Program-made: the position numbers and the translations under genes
NCBI GenBank assembly: GCA_021296325.1
Contig: JAGWAR010000009.1
Coordinates: 1-35,700 of the forward strand
DNA from: Alphaproteobacteria bacterium
GTDB taxonomy: Bacteria > Pseudomonadota > Alphaproteobacteria > GCA-2746255
Direction: 5' to 3'
DNA length: 35,700 nt
Notes under the pieces: model-generated
Database searches by the model: none
Seen by the model: only the letters and a program-made list of their open reading frames with translations
Told to the model about the DNA's origin: nothing
Part shown: positions 18,316-29,659 of the stretch, one piece after another
Layout of the letters: each line of letters begins with the position of its first letter
Numbering within the stretch: position 1 is the stretch's first letter

Positions 18316-18666
18316 ATGACGACGATTCTTCTCGTTATTCACCTGCTGCTTGCCATTGCACTGGTTGGCATGGTGCTTCTTCAGCGCAGCGAGGGCGGCG
18401 GGCTTGGAATCGGCGGCGGCGGGGCTGGCGGGGGCCTCTTTACGACCAAGGAAACCGCCAACCTGCTTACCCGGACGACGGCGATTCTTGCCGCCTGTTT
18501 CATGGCGACCAGCCTGACGCTGGCCATTCTCGCCAATAAATCCTCCAAGCCGACGTCGATTCTCGACGTGGAGACCCCGGAGACGACCCCTTTCGAGGCA
18601 ATGCCGCCGGAGGCCCCGGTTGAACCGGCCCCGCCGGCCAAGCCAAGCGCGCCTTTGGGCGAATGA
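18316..18666 (+). CDS. secG: preprotein translocase subunit SecG
   Basis: SecG is the small accessory subunit of the SecYEG protein channel in the inner membrane. The 116-aa protein has two membrane helices (about residues 3-20 and 55-74) separated by the diagnostic loop VLLQRSEGGGLGIGGGGAGGG. The proline- and glutamate-rich C-terminal tail of about 40 residues is typical of alphaproteobacterial SecG. It lies 79 bp after tpiA on the same strand and is followed by a terminator hairpin, so tpiA-secG probably forms a unit. Confidence 0.93.
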   Translation: MTTILLVIHLLLAIALVGMVLLQRSEGGGLGIGGGGAGGGLFTTKETANLLTRTTAILAACFMATSLTLAILANKSSKPTSILDVETPETTPFEAMPPEAPVEPAPPAKPSAPLGE

Positions 18667-20391
<1,725 letters not shown>

Positions 20392-20403
20392 TAGGATGGT
20401 GAA

Positions 20404-21243
20404 ATGACGACGCCGCGCCACGTACCGATCGGCAGGATCGAGGTCGGTAACGACCTGCCGCTGACCCTGATCGCGGGGCCTTGCGCCATCGAAAGCCAGG
20501 CCCACGCGCTGGAGACGGCGGAAGCCCTCGTTACGCTCACGGACAAGCTTGGCATCGGTTTTATCTACAAATCCTCCTACGACAAGGCGAACCGGACCAG
20601 CGGGCAAAGCCCACGCGGCATCGGCATCGACGAGGGACTCCCCATCCTGGCCAATGTCCGCGAGAAGCTCGGTTGCGCCGTGCTGACCGACGTGCACACG
20701 GCCGATCAGTGCGCGCGCGCCGCCCAGGCCGTCGACGTATTGCAGATTCCGGCGTTTCTTTGCCGGCAGACGGACCTTCTGCTGGCCGCGGCTGAAACCG
20801 GGCGGGCCGTCAACGTCAAGAAGGGGCAGTTCTTGGCCCCTTGGGATATGGCGAACGTCATCGGCAAGCTGGTCGAGGCCGGCAATACGAACGTGCTGGT
20901 CTGCGAACGCGGCGCCAGTTTCGGATACAACACGCTGGTTTCCGACATGCGCGCGCTGCCAATCCTGGCCCGAACGGGTTTTCCGGTCGTTTTTGACGCG
21001 ACCCATTCCGTCCAGCAGCCGGGCGGGCAGGGCGCGACCAGCGGCGGCCAGCGCGAATTCGTACCCGTCCTGGCTCGGGCCGCGGTCGCCGTCGGGGTCG
21101 CCGCCGTTTTCATGGAAACCCATCCCGATCCGGACAACGCCCCTTCCGACGGCCCGAACATGGTGCCGATGGCGGCCTTGCCGGCGCTTCTGGACGAACT
21201 CATGGAATTCGACCGGGTGGCGAAGGCTCGCCCGCTTGCCTGA
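20404..21243 (+). CDS. kdsA: 3-deoxy-D-manno-octulosonate-8-phosphate synthase
   Basis: KdsA condenses phosphoenolpyruvate with arabinose-5-phosphate to Kdo-8-phosphate, precursor of the inner core of lipopolysaccharide. The 279-aa TIM-barrel protein shows [49 protein letters not shown], and the C-terminal [11 protein letters not shown] and [19 protein letters not shown] good ribosome-binding site (AGGATGG) lies just upstream in the 12-nt gap after pyrG. Following enolase makes its substrate phosphoenolpyruvate. Its presence implies a Kdo-containing outer membrane. Confidence 0.96.
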   Translation: MTTPRHVPIGRIEVGNDLPLTLIAGPCAIESQAHALETAEALVTLTDKLGIGFIYKSSYDKANRTSGQSPRGIGIDEGLPILANVREKLGCAVLTDVHTADQCARAAQAVDVLQIPAFLCRQTDLLLAAAETGRAVNVKKGQFLAPWDMANVIGKLVEAGNTNVLVCERGASFGYNTLVSDMRALPILARTGFPVVFDATHSVQQPGGQGATSGGQREFVPVLARAAVAVGVAAVFMETHPDPDNAPSDGPNMVPMAALPALLDELMEFDRVAKARPLA

Positions 21244-21264
21244 ACGCTTCTGGAGAAACGTTGA

Positions 21265-22548
<1,284 letters not shown>

Positions 22549-22576
22549 GCAGGCTTTCCGCAAAAAACGTTGACGC

Positions 22577-22599
22577 GGTGGAATCGCCGTGATTCCATC
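22577..22599 (+). promoter_or_regulatory. stem-loop just before the ftsB start
   Basis: TGGAATC (22579-22585) and GATTCCA (22591-22597) form a perfect 7-bp stem around GCCGT, extendable by one G-T and one G-C pair. It ends 7 nt before the ftsB ATG, where it could limit ribosome access. There is no T-run, so it is not a normal terminator. Confidence 0.4.
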
Positions 22600-22605
22600 G
22601 CCGCC

Positions 22606-22968
22606 ATGCTGCTTTTCAACGAGCTTCGCGCTCGCGCGAAACAGGTCATTGCCCCGGCGCTTGGGATCGCGGCCATCACCTATTTTGGCTACCACACGAT
22701 TCAGGGCGATCACGGGATTCTGGCTTGGGTTCAGCTTGCCGGGCAGGTGAACCAGGCCCAGGCGACGGTGCTTTCCCTCGAGGCGGAACGCGTCCGGCTT
22801 GCCAACCGGGTTCGCCTGTTGCACCCGGATCATCTCGACCTCGACATGCTCGACGAACAGGCCCGCCGGCTTCTCAATGTCGGCCGCCGGGACGAAATCC
22901 TCGTCCTGGTGGCGCCTTCGGTCGAAAAGGACGGTGGGGGAACCGCCCATTCTCCGTACAATAATTAA
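22606..22968 (+). CDS. ftsB: FtsB/DivIC-family septum formation initiator
   Basis: This is a small bitopic cell-division protein of the FtsB/DivIC family, which joins FtsL and FtsQ in the divisome. From the ATG at 22606 it has 120 aa: a basic cytoplasmic start (LLFNELRARAKQ), one membrane helix (about residues 14-28), then a periplasmic coiled-coil (about 40-85, with LSLEAERVRLANRVRLL) and the typical DHLDLDMLDEQARRLLN. A TTG at 22570 would add 12 residues; the ATG gives the family-like start. No clear ribosome-binding site is visible. Identification rests on architecture and on the eno-pdhA context. Confidence 0.88.
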   Translation: MLLFNELRARAKQVIAPALGIAAITYFGYHTIQGDHGILAWVQLAGQVNQAQATVLSLEAERVRLANRVRLLHPDHLDLDMLDEQARRLLNVGRRDEILVLVAPSVEKDGGGTAHSPYNN

Positions 22969-22996
22969 CTGAAATTCAGTTTATATTAATTTTTTT
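22967..22996 (+). terminator. weak AT-rich hairpin plus T-run after ftsB
   Basis: AACTGAA and TTCAGTT (22967-22981) form a 7-bp palindrome overlapping the ftsB stop. A run of seven T follows at 22990-22996, but 8 nt of AT-rich sequence lie between. It could end the eno-ftsB transcript, though the stem is weak and the spacing unusual. Confidence 0.3.
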
Positions 22997-23029
22997 CAAT
23001 AATATGAATACGTTGTAACGTCGTCCCTC

Positions 23030-23058
23030 TTGCAATTAGCGGCCCGGGCGCGTAGGTC
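23030..23058 (+). promoter_or_regulatory. possible pdh operon promoter
   Basis: TTGCAA (23030-23035) and TAGGTC (23053-23058), separated by 17 bp, fit a sigma-70-type promoter. The start point would be near 23065, about 26 nt before the pdhA ATG. The -10 match is poor. Confidence 0.35.
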
Positions 23059-23090
23059 TAACGGCATGCGCACCCATCGGCTGGCATAGC

Positions 23091-24149
23091 ATGGCGGCGA
23101 AACGACCCACCAAAAAGGCAACGGAGAAGCGGCAACCCGCCCGCAAGGCGCGGCGGCGCGCCGTGCCGAAGAAAGGCGGGAACGGGGAACGCGACAAGCT
23201 GCTCGGATTCTACCGGCGCATGCTGCTGATCCGCCGCTTCGAGGAAAAGGCCGGCCAGTTATACGGCATGGGCCTGATCGGGGGCTTCTGCCACCTCTAT
23301 ATCGGGCAGGAGGCCGTCGTCGTCGGCGCGCTTTCCACTATCGACCCGCCGAAGGACTCTTTCATCACCGCCTATCGCTGCCACGGCCACGTTCTTGAAT
23401 CGGGTGTGGAGCCGAAAACGGTCATGGCGGAACTGACCGGGCGCGCCCCTGGCCTGTGCAAGGGCAAGGGCGGTTCCATGCATTTTTTCGCGCCCGACAA
23501 GGGCTTTTTCGGCGGCCACGGCATCGTCGGCGCCCCGGCGCCACTCGGGACCGGGCTTGCCTTCGCCCACAAATACCGCAAGGACGATGGCGTCGTGCTC
23601 GCCTTCTTTGGGGAAGGGGCGGCCAATCAGGGCCAGGTTTACGAGGCCTTCAACATGGCCTCTCTCTGGAAACTGCCCATCGTCTACATCATCGAGAACA
23701 ACCGCTACGGCATGGGCACCGCCGTCGAACGCGCCTCCGCCATTGCCGACATGTACAAGCATGGCGAAAGTGTCGGTATTCCCGGCAAGCGCATCGATGG
23801 CATGGACGTGCTGGCCGTCGAGAAGGCGGTGAAGGCGGCGGTTGACCATGCCCGCGGCGGCAAGGGGCCGGTGCTTCTGGAAATGCGGACCTACCGCTAC
23901 CGCGGCCATTCCATGTCGGATCCGGCCAAGTACCGAAGCCGCGAGGAGGTCGCGAAAATTCGGGAAAAACGTGATCCTATCGACCACTTAAGCAAGGAAC
24001 TTCTATCAAATTCTAAAGTAAAGGAAGAGGATTTGAAGGCGATCGACCGCGAGGTGAAGGCGATCGTCGCCGAGGCCGCCGACTTTGCCCAGGAATCGCC
24101 CGAACCCGACCCGGACGAGCTGTTCACCAACGTTCTGGTCGAGGCGTAG
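23091..24149 (+). CDS. pdhA: pyruvate dehydrogenase E1 component, alpha subunit
   Basis: PdhA is the thiamine-diphosphate-binding subunit of the E1 heterotetramer that decarboxylates pyruvate. The 352-aa protein begins with an about 35-residue Lys/Arg/Ala-rich extension, then the E1-alpha core. Seen are RRFEEKAGQLYGMGLIGGF, the conserved CHGHVLESG, GKGGSMHFF and the thiamine-diphosphate motif from GEGAANQGQVYEA to IENNRYGMGT (about residues 178-212). The phosphorylation-loop-like YRGHSMSDPAKYR follows. Around 23988-24038 the codons turn AT-rich (CTA, TCA, TCT, GTA) compared with the rest. It begins the operon pdhA-pdhB-pdhC-lpdA. Confidence 0.96.
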   Translation: MAAKRPTKKATEKRQPARKARRRAVPKKGGNGERDKLLGFYRRMLLIRRFEEKAGQLYGMGLIGGFCHLYIGQEAVVVGALSTIDPPKDSFITAYRCHGHVLESGVEPKTVMAELTGRAPGLCKGKGGSMHFFAPDKGFFGGHGIVGAPAPLGTGLAFAHKYRKDDGVVLAFFGEGAANQGQVYEAFNMASLWKLPIVYIIENNRYGMGTAVERASAIADMYKHGESVGIPGKRIDGMDVLAVEKAVKAAVDHARGGKGPVLLEMRTYRYRGHSMSDPAKYRSREEVAKIREKRDPIDHLSKELLSNSKVKEEDLKAIDREVKAIVAEAADFAQESPEPDPDELFTNVLVEA

Positions 24150-24152
24150 CCC

Positions 24153-25544
24153 ATGCCGAAACAGGTCCTGATGCCCGCCCTAAGCCCGACGATGGAGGAG
24201 GGCACGCTCGCCAAATGGCTGAAGAAGGAAGGCGACGCCGTTGCCTCTGGCGACGTGCTGGCCGAGATCGAGACCGACAAGGCGACGATGGAACTTGAAG
24301 CCGTGGACGAGGGCACGCTCGGCAAGATCTTGGTGGCGGAAGGCACCGAAGGCGTCAAGGTGAACGCGCCGGTCGCCTGGATTCTGGAAGAGGGCGAAGA
24401 CGCATCCGCCTTGAAGGACGCCAAGGCCGCACCACCGCCGAAGAAGGCCGAGCCGAAGGAAAAAGACAAAGAAGAAAAAAACGCGCCGGAAAAGCCCGAA
24501 CCAAAACCCAAGACTGAACCCGAATCCGCGCCTGCGCCGGCCGTCACTTATGAGGGTGAAACGACGACCCAGACCCTGCGCGAGGCGCTTCGCGACGCCA
24601 TGGCCGAGGAAATGCGCCGGGACGAAAACGTGTTCCTGATGGGTGAGGAAGTCGCCGAATATCAGGGCGCCTACAAGGTAAGCCAGGGGCTGCTGGAAGA
24701 ATTCGGCGCAATGCGCGTCGTCGATACGCCGATCACCGAAATGGGCTTCGCCGGCCTCGGCGTCGGCGCCGCCTTTGCGGGCCTGCGCCCGATCATCGAA
24801 TTCATGACCTTCAACTTCGCCATGCAGGCGGTCGACCATCTCGTCAATTCGGCGGCCAAGACGCTCTACATGACCGGCGGGCGGGTTTCGGTCCCCATCG
24901 TCTTTCGCGGGCCAAACGGGGCCGCCGCCCGCGTCGCCGCCCAGCATTCCCAATGCTACGCCAGCTGGTACGCCCACATTCCCGGCCTCAAGGTCGTCGC
25001 GCCCTATTCCGGCGCCGATGCGAAGGGGCTGTTGAAAGCGGCGATCCGGGACCCGGACCCGGTCGTCTTTCTCGAAAACGAATTGCTGTACGGGCAAAGT
25101 TTCGAGGTGCCGACGGACCCGGACTTTCTCGTACCCATCGGACAGGCCAGCGTGCTGCGCGAAGGCGGCGACGTCACGATCACGGCCTTCTCGATGACGG
25201 TCGCGCACGCGCTGGCGGCGGCGGAAACCCTTCATGAAGAGGGAATCGAGGCCGAGGTGATCGACCTTCGCACCATTCGCCCGTTGGACCTGCCGGCCAT
25301 CGTCGAATCGGTAAAAAAGACCAACCGGCTGGTCAGCGTCGAGGAAGGCTGGCCCTTTGCCGGCATCGGTGCGGAACTTGCGGCCTCCGCCATGGAAGAA
25401 CTCTTCGATCACTTGGACGCGCCGGTCACCCGCGTTACCGGCGCCGATGTGCCAATGCCCTACGCCGCCAATCTCGAGGCGCTGGCCCTCCCGGATGCGG
25501 CCCGCGTCGTCGCGGCGGCGAAAGCCGTCTGCTACCGGGACTGA
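24153..25544 (+). CDS. pdhB: pyruvate dehydrogenase E1 component, beta subunit with N-terminal lipoyl domain
   Basis: PdhB completes the E1 heterotetramer. The 463-aa protein has an N-terminal lipoyl domain (residues 1-80, lipoylated Lys43 in [10 protein letters not shown]). A proline/lysine/glutamate-rich linker follows (about 88-130), then the transketolase-like E1-beta core from [17 protein letters not shown], with [36 protein letters not shown] and the C-terminal [12 protein letters not shown] lipoyl domain on E1-beta is a known alphaproteobacterial trait. The first domain is nearly identical to that of PdhC, including 63 identical bases. It starts 3 nt after pdhA. The lipoyl group would be made by LipA, encoded at 28235. 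Confidence 0.96.
   Translation: MPKQVLMPALSPTMEEGTLAKWLKKEGDAVASGDVLAEIETDKATMELEAVDEGTLGKILVAEGTEGVKVNAPVAWILEEGEDASALKDAKAAPPPKKAEPKEKDKEEKNAPEKPEPKPKTEPESAPAPAVTYEGETTTQTLREALRDAMAEEMRRDENVFLMGEEVAEYQGAYKVSQGLLEEFGAMRVVDTPITEMGFAGLGVGAAFAGLRPIIEFMTFNFAMQAVDHLVNSAAKTLYMTGGRVSVPIVFRGPNGAAARVAAQHSQCYASWYAHIPGLKVVAPYSGADAKGLLKAAIRDPDPVVFLENELLYGQSFEVPTDPDFLVPIGQASVLREGGDVTITAFSMTVAHALAAAETLHEEGIEAEVIDLRTIRPLDLPAIVESVKKTNRLVSVEEGWPFAGIGAELAASAMEELFDHLDAPVTRVTGADVPMPYAANLEALALPDAARVVAAAKAVCYRD
24177..24239 (+). repeat. 63-bp direct repeat, copy 1 (lipoyl domain of pdhB)
   Basis: By direct comparison these 63 bases are identical to 25573-25635 in pdhC, at an offset of 1396 bp. They encode the start of the lipoyl domain. 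Shorter identical blocks continue on both sides. Confidence 0.9.
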
Positions 25545-25548
25545 CGCC

Positions 25549-26823
25549 ATGCCGAAACAGCTTCTGATGCAGGCCCTAAGCCCGACGATGGAGGAGGGCA
25601 CGCTCGCCAAATGGCTGAAGAAGGAAGGCGACGCCATTGCCATCGGCGACGTCCTGGCGGAGGTCGAGACCGACAAGGCGACGGTCGAGATGGAAGCCCC
25701 CGAAGAAGGCGTGCTTGGCAAGATCCTGGTGGCGGAAGGCACCGAAGGGGTCAAGGTGAACGCCCCGATCGCCTGGTTGCTCGAGGAAGGCGAGGACGCC
25801 TCTGCCCTGAAGGACGCGAAAGCCGCCCCGCCGCCTGCGCCGAGGAAAAAACCGAAGGAGGCGAAAAAAGAAGCCGTAGCCGAAAAGCCGCAACCGAAAC
25901 CATCTGCATCGCAACCCCAAAGGCCCGCGGCACGGGGCGACGGCCGCATCTTTGCCTCCCCCCTGGCGCGCCGCATTGCCGGCGATGAAGGCATCGATCT
26001 CACGCAGATTCAAGGCTCGGGCCCGAAGGGGCGGATCGTGCTCCGCGACCTCGAATCCGCGCCCAGGGGCGCCGCCTCGGGCAGGTCCTCCCGCCAGCGC
26101 ATCCGGCGCACGCCGGGCGAGCTTCCCTCCTTCAGGGAAATGTCCAACACGAACATCCGCAAGGTCATTGCCGAGCGCCTGACCCGTGTCCATCAGGACG
26201 TGCCGACCTTCTTCCTATCGATCGATTGCGAAATCGACGCCTTGCTCGCCCTTCGCAAGCAGGCGAACGAAATGGTGGCCGAAAAGCTTTCCGTGAACGA
26301 CTTTCTGATCCGCGCGGCAGCACTTGCCCTGATCGAGGTGCCGGCGGCGAATTCCAGTTGGGACGAAAAAGCGATCCGCCAATACAAGGCGGCCGACGTC
26401 TCGATGGCGGTGGCGACCGATCGCGGCCTGATCACCCCGGTCATCCAAAGCGCAGACGCAAAAACCGTTCAGGAAATCGCCGCCGAGGCAAAAGCGCTTG
26501 CCGAAAAGGCGCGGGCGGGCAAGCTCCGTCCCGAAGAATTCCAGGGCGGGACCTTCACGATCTCAAACCTCGGCATGTTCGGCATCCGCCAGTTCGATGC
26601 CATCCTCAACCCGCCCCAGGCCTGCATCCTGGCGGTGGGGGCAGGCGAGCCGCGCGCGGTTGTCAAGAACGGCCAACTCACTTCCGCCACCATGATGAGT
26701 TGCACGCTCACCTGCGATCATCGCGTCGTCGATGGCGCCGTCGGCGCCGAGTTCCTCGCCGCCTTCAAGCGCTACGTCGAGGAACCGGCCCGTATGCTTC
26801 TGAAAGAGGCGGGCTATGGCTGA
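25549..26823 (+). CDS. pdhC: pyruvate dehydrogenase E2, dihydrolipoamide acetyltransferase
   Basis: E2 is the core of the complex and transfers the acetyl group from lipoamide to CoA. The 424-aa protein has one lipoyl domain (residues 1-80, Lys43), a Pro/Ala/Lys linker, a peripheral-subunit-binding domain (about 138-172, FASPLARRIAGDEGIDL and GSGPKGRIVLRDLE), and the catalytic domain with the DHRVVDG motif (His391, Asp395). The start is the ATG at 25549, 4 nt after pdhB; an upstream extension in this frame overlaps pdhB and is not real. Its stop overlaps lpdA by 8 nt. Three-domain E2 with a single lipoyl domain fits E1-beta carrying another one. Confidence 0.96.
   Translation: MPKQLLMQALSPTMEEGTLAKWLKKEGDAIAIGDVLAEVETDKATVEMEAPEEGVLGKILVAEGTEGVKVNAPIAWLLEEGEDASALKDAKAAPPPAPRKKPKEAKKEAVAEKPQPKPSASQPQRPAARGDGRIFASPLARRIAGDEGIDLTQIQGSGPKGRIVLRDLESAPRGAASGRSSRQRIRRTPGELPSFREMSNTNIRKVIAERLTRVHQDVPTFFLSIDCEIDALLALRKQANEMVAEKLSVNDFLIRAAALALIEVPAANSSWDEKAIRQYKAADVSMAVATDRGLITPVIQSADAKTVQEIAAEAKALAEKARAGKLRPEEFQGGTFTISNLGMFGIRQFDAILNPPQACILAVGAGEPRAVVKNGQLTSATMMSCTLTCDHRVVDGAVGAEFLAAFKRYVEEPARMLLKEAGYG
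25573..25635 (+). repeat. 63-bp direct repeat, copy 2 (lipoyl domain of pdhC)
   Basis: This is the second copy of the 63-base identity described for 24177-24239. The two lipoyl-coding segments lie in the same orientation 1.4 kb apart. Confidence 0.9.
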
Positions 26824-28216
26824 TCCGAAATACGATCTCGTCATTATCGGCAGCGGGCCGGGCGGCTATGTCGCGGCGGTCCGCGCCAGCCAACTCGGCC
26901 TCAAGACGGCCATCGTCGAGGAAAAGCACCTCGGTGGCATTTGCCTCAACTGGGGCTGCATCCCGACGAAGGCGCTGCTGCGCTGTGCGGAAATCCATCA
27001 CTTGCTGCACCATCTCGATGAATTCGGCTTCTCGGCGAAGGACGTGGGCTTCGACATCGGAAAAATCGTCGCCCGCTCGCGCGCCGTGGCCGACCAGCTT
27101 TCGAAGGGCGTCGGCTACCTGATGAAGAAGAACAAGATCGACATCCTCGAAGGCCGCGGCCGGCTTGCCGGGAAGGGCAAGGTTGCCATCGAACAGGCGA
27201 AGAAGAAAGTAGGAGAGGTCGAGGCGAAACACATCATCCTCGCCACCGGGGCCAGGGCAAGGACGCTTCCGGGCCTGGAACCCGACGGCAAGAAAATCTG
27301 GACCTACATGGAAGCGATGGTGCCCGAGAGTTTTCCGAAATCGCTGCTGGTCATCGGTTCCGGCGCCATCGGGATCGAATTTGCGAGCTTCTACCGCAAC
27401 CTCGGGGCAGAGGTCACCGTCGTCGAGATTCTCGACCGCATCCTGCCGGTCGAGGACGCAGAAATCTCGAAACTCGCCCAAAAGGCGTTCGAGAAACAGG
27501 GCATCCGCATCCGCACGCAGGCAAGCGTCGAGAATTTGAAGGCGACGCAAACGGGCGTCACGGCGACGGTCAAAACCGGCGATAGGGAAGAAGAGGTCGA
27601 GGCGGAACGCGCTATCCTCGCTGTCGGCATCACCGGCAATGTCGAGGACATCGGCCTCGAAGGCACGAAAGTCAAAGTCGAGAAGGGGCACGTCGTCGTG
27701 AACGAGTGGCTGGCGACGGACGAGCCCGGCGTCTACGCCATCGGCGATCTTGTCGGGCCGCCCTGGCTCGCCCACAAGGCAAGCCACGAAGGCGTCGTCT
27801 GCGTTGAAAAGATCGCCGGCGTGAAGGGGGTCCACCCGCTCGACGTGACGCGGGTGCCGGGCTGCACCTATTCGATGCCGCAGGTGGCCAGCGTCGGCTT
27901 CACGGAAGAGGCGGCGAAGAAAGCCGGCCGCGAGGTGCGCGTCGGCCGCTTTCCCTATCGGGGGAACGGCAAGGCGATCGCGCTCGGCGAGGCGGAAGGG
28001 CTCGTAAAAACCGTCTTCGACAAGAAGACGGGTGAGCTTCTGGGCGCTCACATCCTCGGCGCCGAGGCGACCGAGATGATCCAGGGCTACATGATCGCCC
28101 GCACGCTGGAAACGACGGAAGCCGACCTGATCGAGGCGATTTTCCCGCACCCGACACTATCGGAAATGCTGCACGAGTCCGTTCTTGACGCCTACGACCG
28201 CGTCATCCATTTCTAG
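26816..28216 (+). CDS. lpdA: dihydrolipoyl dehydrogenase (E3)
   Basis: E3 re-oxidises dihydrolipoamide with FAD and NAD+. The 466-aa protein has the FAD-binding IIGSGPGGYVAAVRA, the redox-active disulfide Cys43/Cys48 in GGICLNWGCIPTKALL, the NAD-binding LLVIGSGAIGIEFASF, and the C-terminal dimer interface with the catalytic His in FPHPTLSEML. It overlaps the end of pdhC by 8 nt, so it is translated with the complex. Other lpd copies may serve 2-oxoglutarate dehydrogenase, but this one belongs to pyruvate dehydrogenase by position. Confidence 0.96.
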   Translation: MADPKYDLVIIGSGPGGYVAAVRASQLGLKTAIVEEKHLGGICLNWGCIPTKALLRCAEIHHLLHHLDEFGFSAKDVGFDIGKIVARSRAVADQLSKGVGYLMKKNKIDILEGRGRLAGKGKVAIEQAKKKVGEVEAKHIILATGARARTLPGLEPDGKKIWTYMEAMVPESFPKSLLVIGSGAIGIEFASFYRNLGAEVTVVEILDRILPVEDAEISKLAQKAFEKQGIRIRTQASVENLKATQTGVTATVKTGDREEEVEAERAILAVGITGNVEDIGLEGTKVKVEKGHVVVNEWLATDEPGVYAIGDLVGPPWLAHKASHEGVVCVEKIAGVKGVHPLDVTRVPGCTYSMPQVASVGFTEEAAKKAGREVRVGRFPYRGNGKAIALGEAEGLVKTVFDKKTGELLGAHILGAEATEMIQGYMIARTLETTEADLIEAIFPHPTLSEMLHESVLDAYDRVIHF

Positions 28217-28234
28217 AGGCCCGAAAAGGAACCC

Positions 28235-29152
28235 ATGGGCGACGTCAAAATTCTTCAGGATCACGAGCCACTCCGCAAGCCGCCCTGGATTCGGGTGAAG
28301 GCGCCGGGCTCGAAAGCCTATGTCGAGACTCGCGACCTCATGCGCCGGTTGAAGCTGAACACGGTCTGCGAGGAAGCGGCATGCCCGAACATCGGGGAAT
28401 GCTGGTCGCAGAAGCACGCGACCGTCATGATTCTGGGGAGCGTCTGCACACGGGCCTGCGCCTTTTGCAACGTCGCCACCGGCAAGCCGGACCTTCTGGA
28501 CCCGCACGAACCGGAAAACGTCGCGAAGGCCGTCGCCGAACTCGGCCTTCGCCACATCGTGATTACGTCCGTCGACCGTGACGACCTGGCAGATGGCGGG
28601 GCCGACCATTTTGTCCGCTGCATCGGGGAAATCCGCGCCCGCGCGCCGGAAACGACGATCGAGGTGTTGACCCCGGATTTCCTGCGGAAGGAAGGCGCGG
28701 TCGAGGCGGTCGCGGCGGCCCGTCCCGACGTCTTCAACCACAACCTCGAAACCGTGCCGCGCCTTTACACCCGCATCCGCCCGGGTGCGCGCTATTTCCA
28801 TTCGCTGCGCCTGCTTGATCAGGTAAAGACGCTGGATGCATCCATCTTCACGAAATCCGGCATCATGGTCGGCCTTGGCGAATCGCGGGACGAGGTGCTG
28901 CAGGTGATGGACGACCTGCGTTCCGCCGATGTCGACTTCCTCACCATCGGCCAGTACCTGCAACCGACGCCCAGGCACGCGCCCGTTGCCGAATACGTCA
29001 CGCCGGAAACGTTTGACGAATACCGCAAGCTCGCCCTTGCAAAGGGCTTCCTGATGGTTTCTTCCTCGCCCTTGACGCGTTCCTCCTATCACGCCGATCA
29101 GGATTTCGTATCGCTTCGGAAGGCGCGCAAGGCCAGGTCCGCCGGCGACTAG
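28235..29152 (+). CDS. lipA: lipoyl synthase
   Basis: LipA is a radical SAM enzyme that inserts two sulfur atoms into protein-bound octanoyl chains, giving the lipoyl cofactor of PdhB and PdhC. The 305-aa protein carries the auxiliary [4Fe-4S] cluster cysteines Cys45, Cys50 and Cys56, and the radical SAM cluster Cys71, Cys75 and Cys78 in CTRACAFC. The C-terminal [12 protein letters not shown] holds the conserved serine that also binds the auxiliary cluster. It follows lpdA by 18 nt with an AAGGAA ribosome-binding site, which links cofactor supply to the apo-enzymes. Confidence 0.97.
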   Translation: MGDVKILQDHEPLRKPPWIRVKAPGSKAYVETRDLMRRLKLNTVCEEAACPNIGECWSQKHATVMILGSVCTRACAFCNVATGKPDLLDPHEPENVAKAVAELGLRHIVITSVDRDDLADGGADHFVRCIGEIRARAPETTIEVLTPDFLRKEGAVEAVAAARPDVFNHNLETVPRLYTRIRPGARYFHSLRLLDQVKTLDASIFTKSGIMVGLGESRDEVLQVMDDLRSADVDFLTIGQYLQPTPRHAPVAEYVTPETFDEYRKLALAKGFLMVSSSPLTRSSYHADQDFVSLRKARKARSAGD

Positions 29153-29160
29153 GCCCGCGC

Positions 29161-29610
29161 ATGCCGACCCACGCGGAAAAACGCCATCTCCCCTATACGG
29201 CCGAACAGCTTTTCGATCTTGTCGCCGATATCGAACGCTACCCGGAATTTCTGCCCTGGTGCCTGGGTGCGAGAATTCGCAAGCGGGAAGGGAACACGGT
29301 CCACGCCGACCTCGTGATTGGCTTCAAGATGTTCCGCGAGCGTTTTTCCTCCGTCGATGTTTTCGACCGGCCGCACCGGATCGACATTCGTTACACGAAA
29401 GGCCCGCTGCACTACCTCAACAATCACTGGGTGTTCGAGGCGGCCCCGGATGGCGGCTGCAACCTCGATTTCTACATCGACTTCGAATTCCGCTCGCGTC
29501 TTTTCCAGAAGATGATCGGCGCACTTTTCAACGATGCCGTCCGGCGTCTCGTTCAGGCCTTCGAGACCCGCGCCCACGTCATCTATGGCGAGCCGCAAGC
29601 GCGCGCTTAA
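29161..29610 (+). CDS. COQ10/RatA-type START-domain protein (ubiquinone-binding)
   Basis: This 149-aa protein belongs to the polyketide cyclase/START-like family that includes COQ10 and RatA. The N-terminal YTAEQLFDLVADIERYPEFLPWC and the later FKMFRERFSSVDVFDRPHRID and LDFYIDFEFRSRLFQKMIGALFND are characteristic. In mitochondria COQ10 binds ubiquinone and supports respiration. In some bacteria RatA was described as an inhibitor of ribosome association, so the exact role is open; the alphaproteobacterial lipA neighbour favours COQ10. It starts 8 nt after lipA and is convergent with the SIR2-like gene. Confidence 0.85.
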   Translation: MPTHAEKRHLPYTAEQLFDLVADIERYPEFLPWCLGARIRKREGNTVHADLVIGFKMFRERFSSVDVFDRPHRIDIRYTKGPLHYLNNHWVFEAAPDGGCNLDFYIDFEFRSRLFQKMIGALFNDAVRRLVQAFETRAHVIYGEPQARA

Positions 29611-29659
29611 GGCAGATATTTACAGCTAAAGGAAAGGAATGCCTATAACAGCGTATTTC

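Noticed and set aside
29610-29644. AGGCA/TGCCT pair after coq10 as a terminator
   Set aside because: The stem is 5 bp with a 25-nt loop and no T-run follows.
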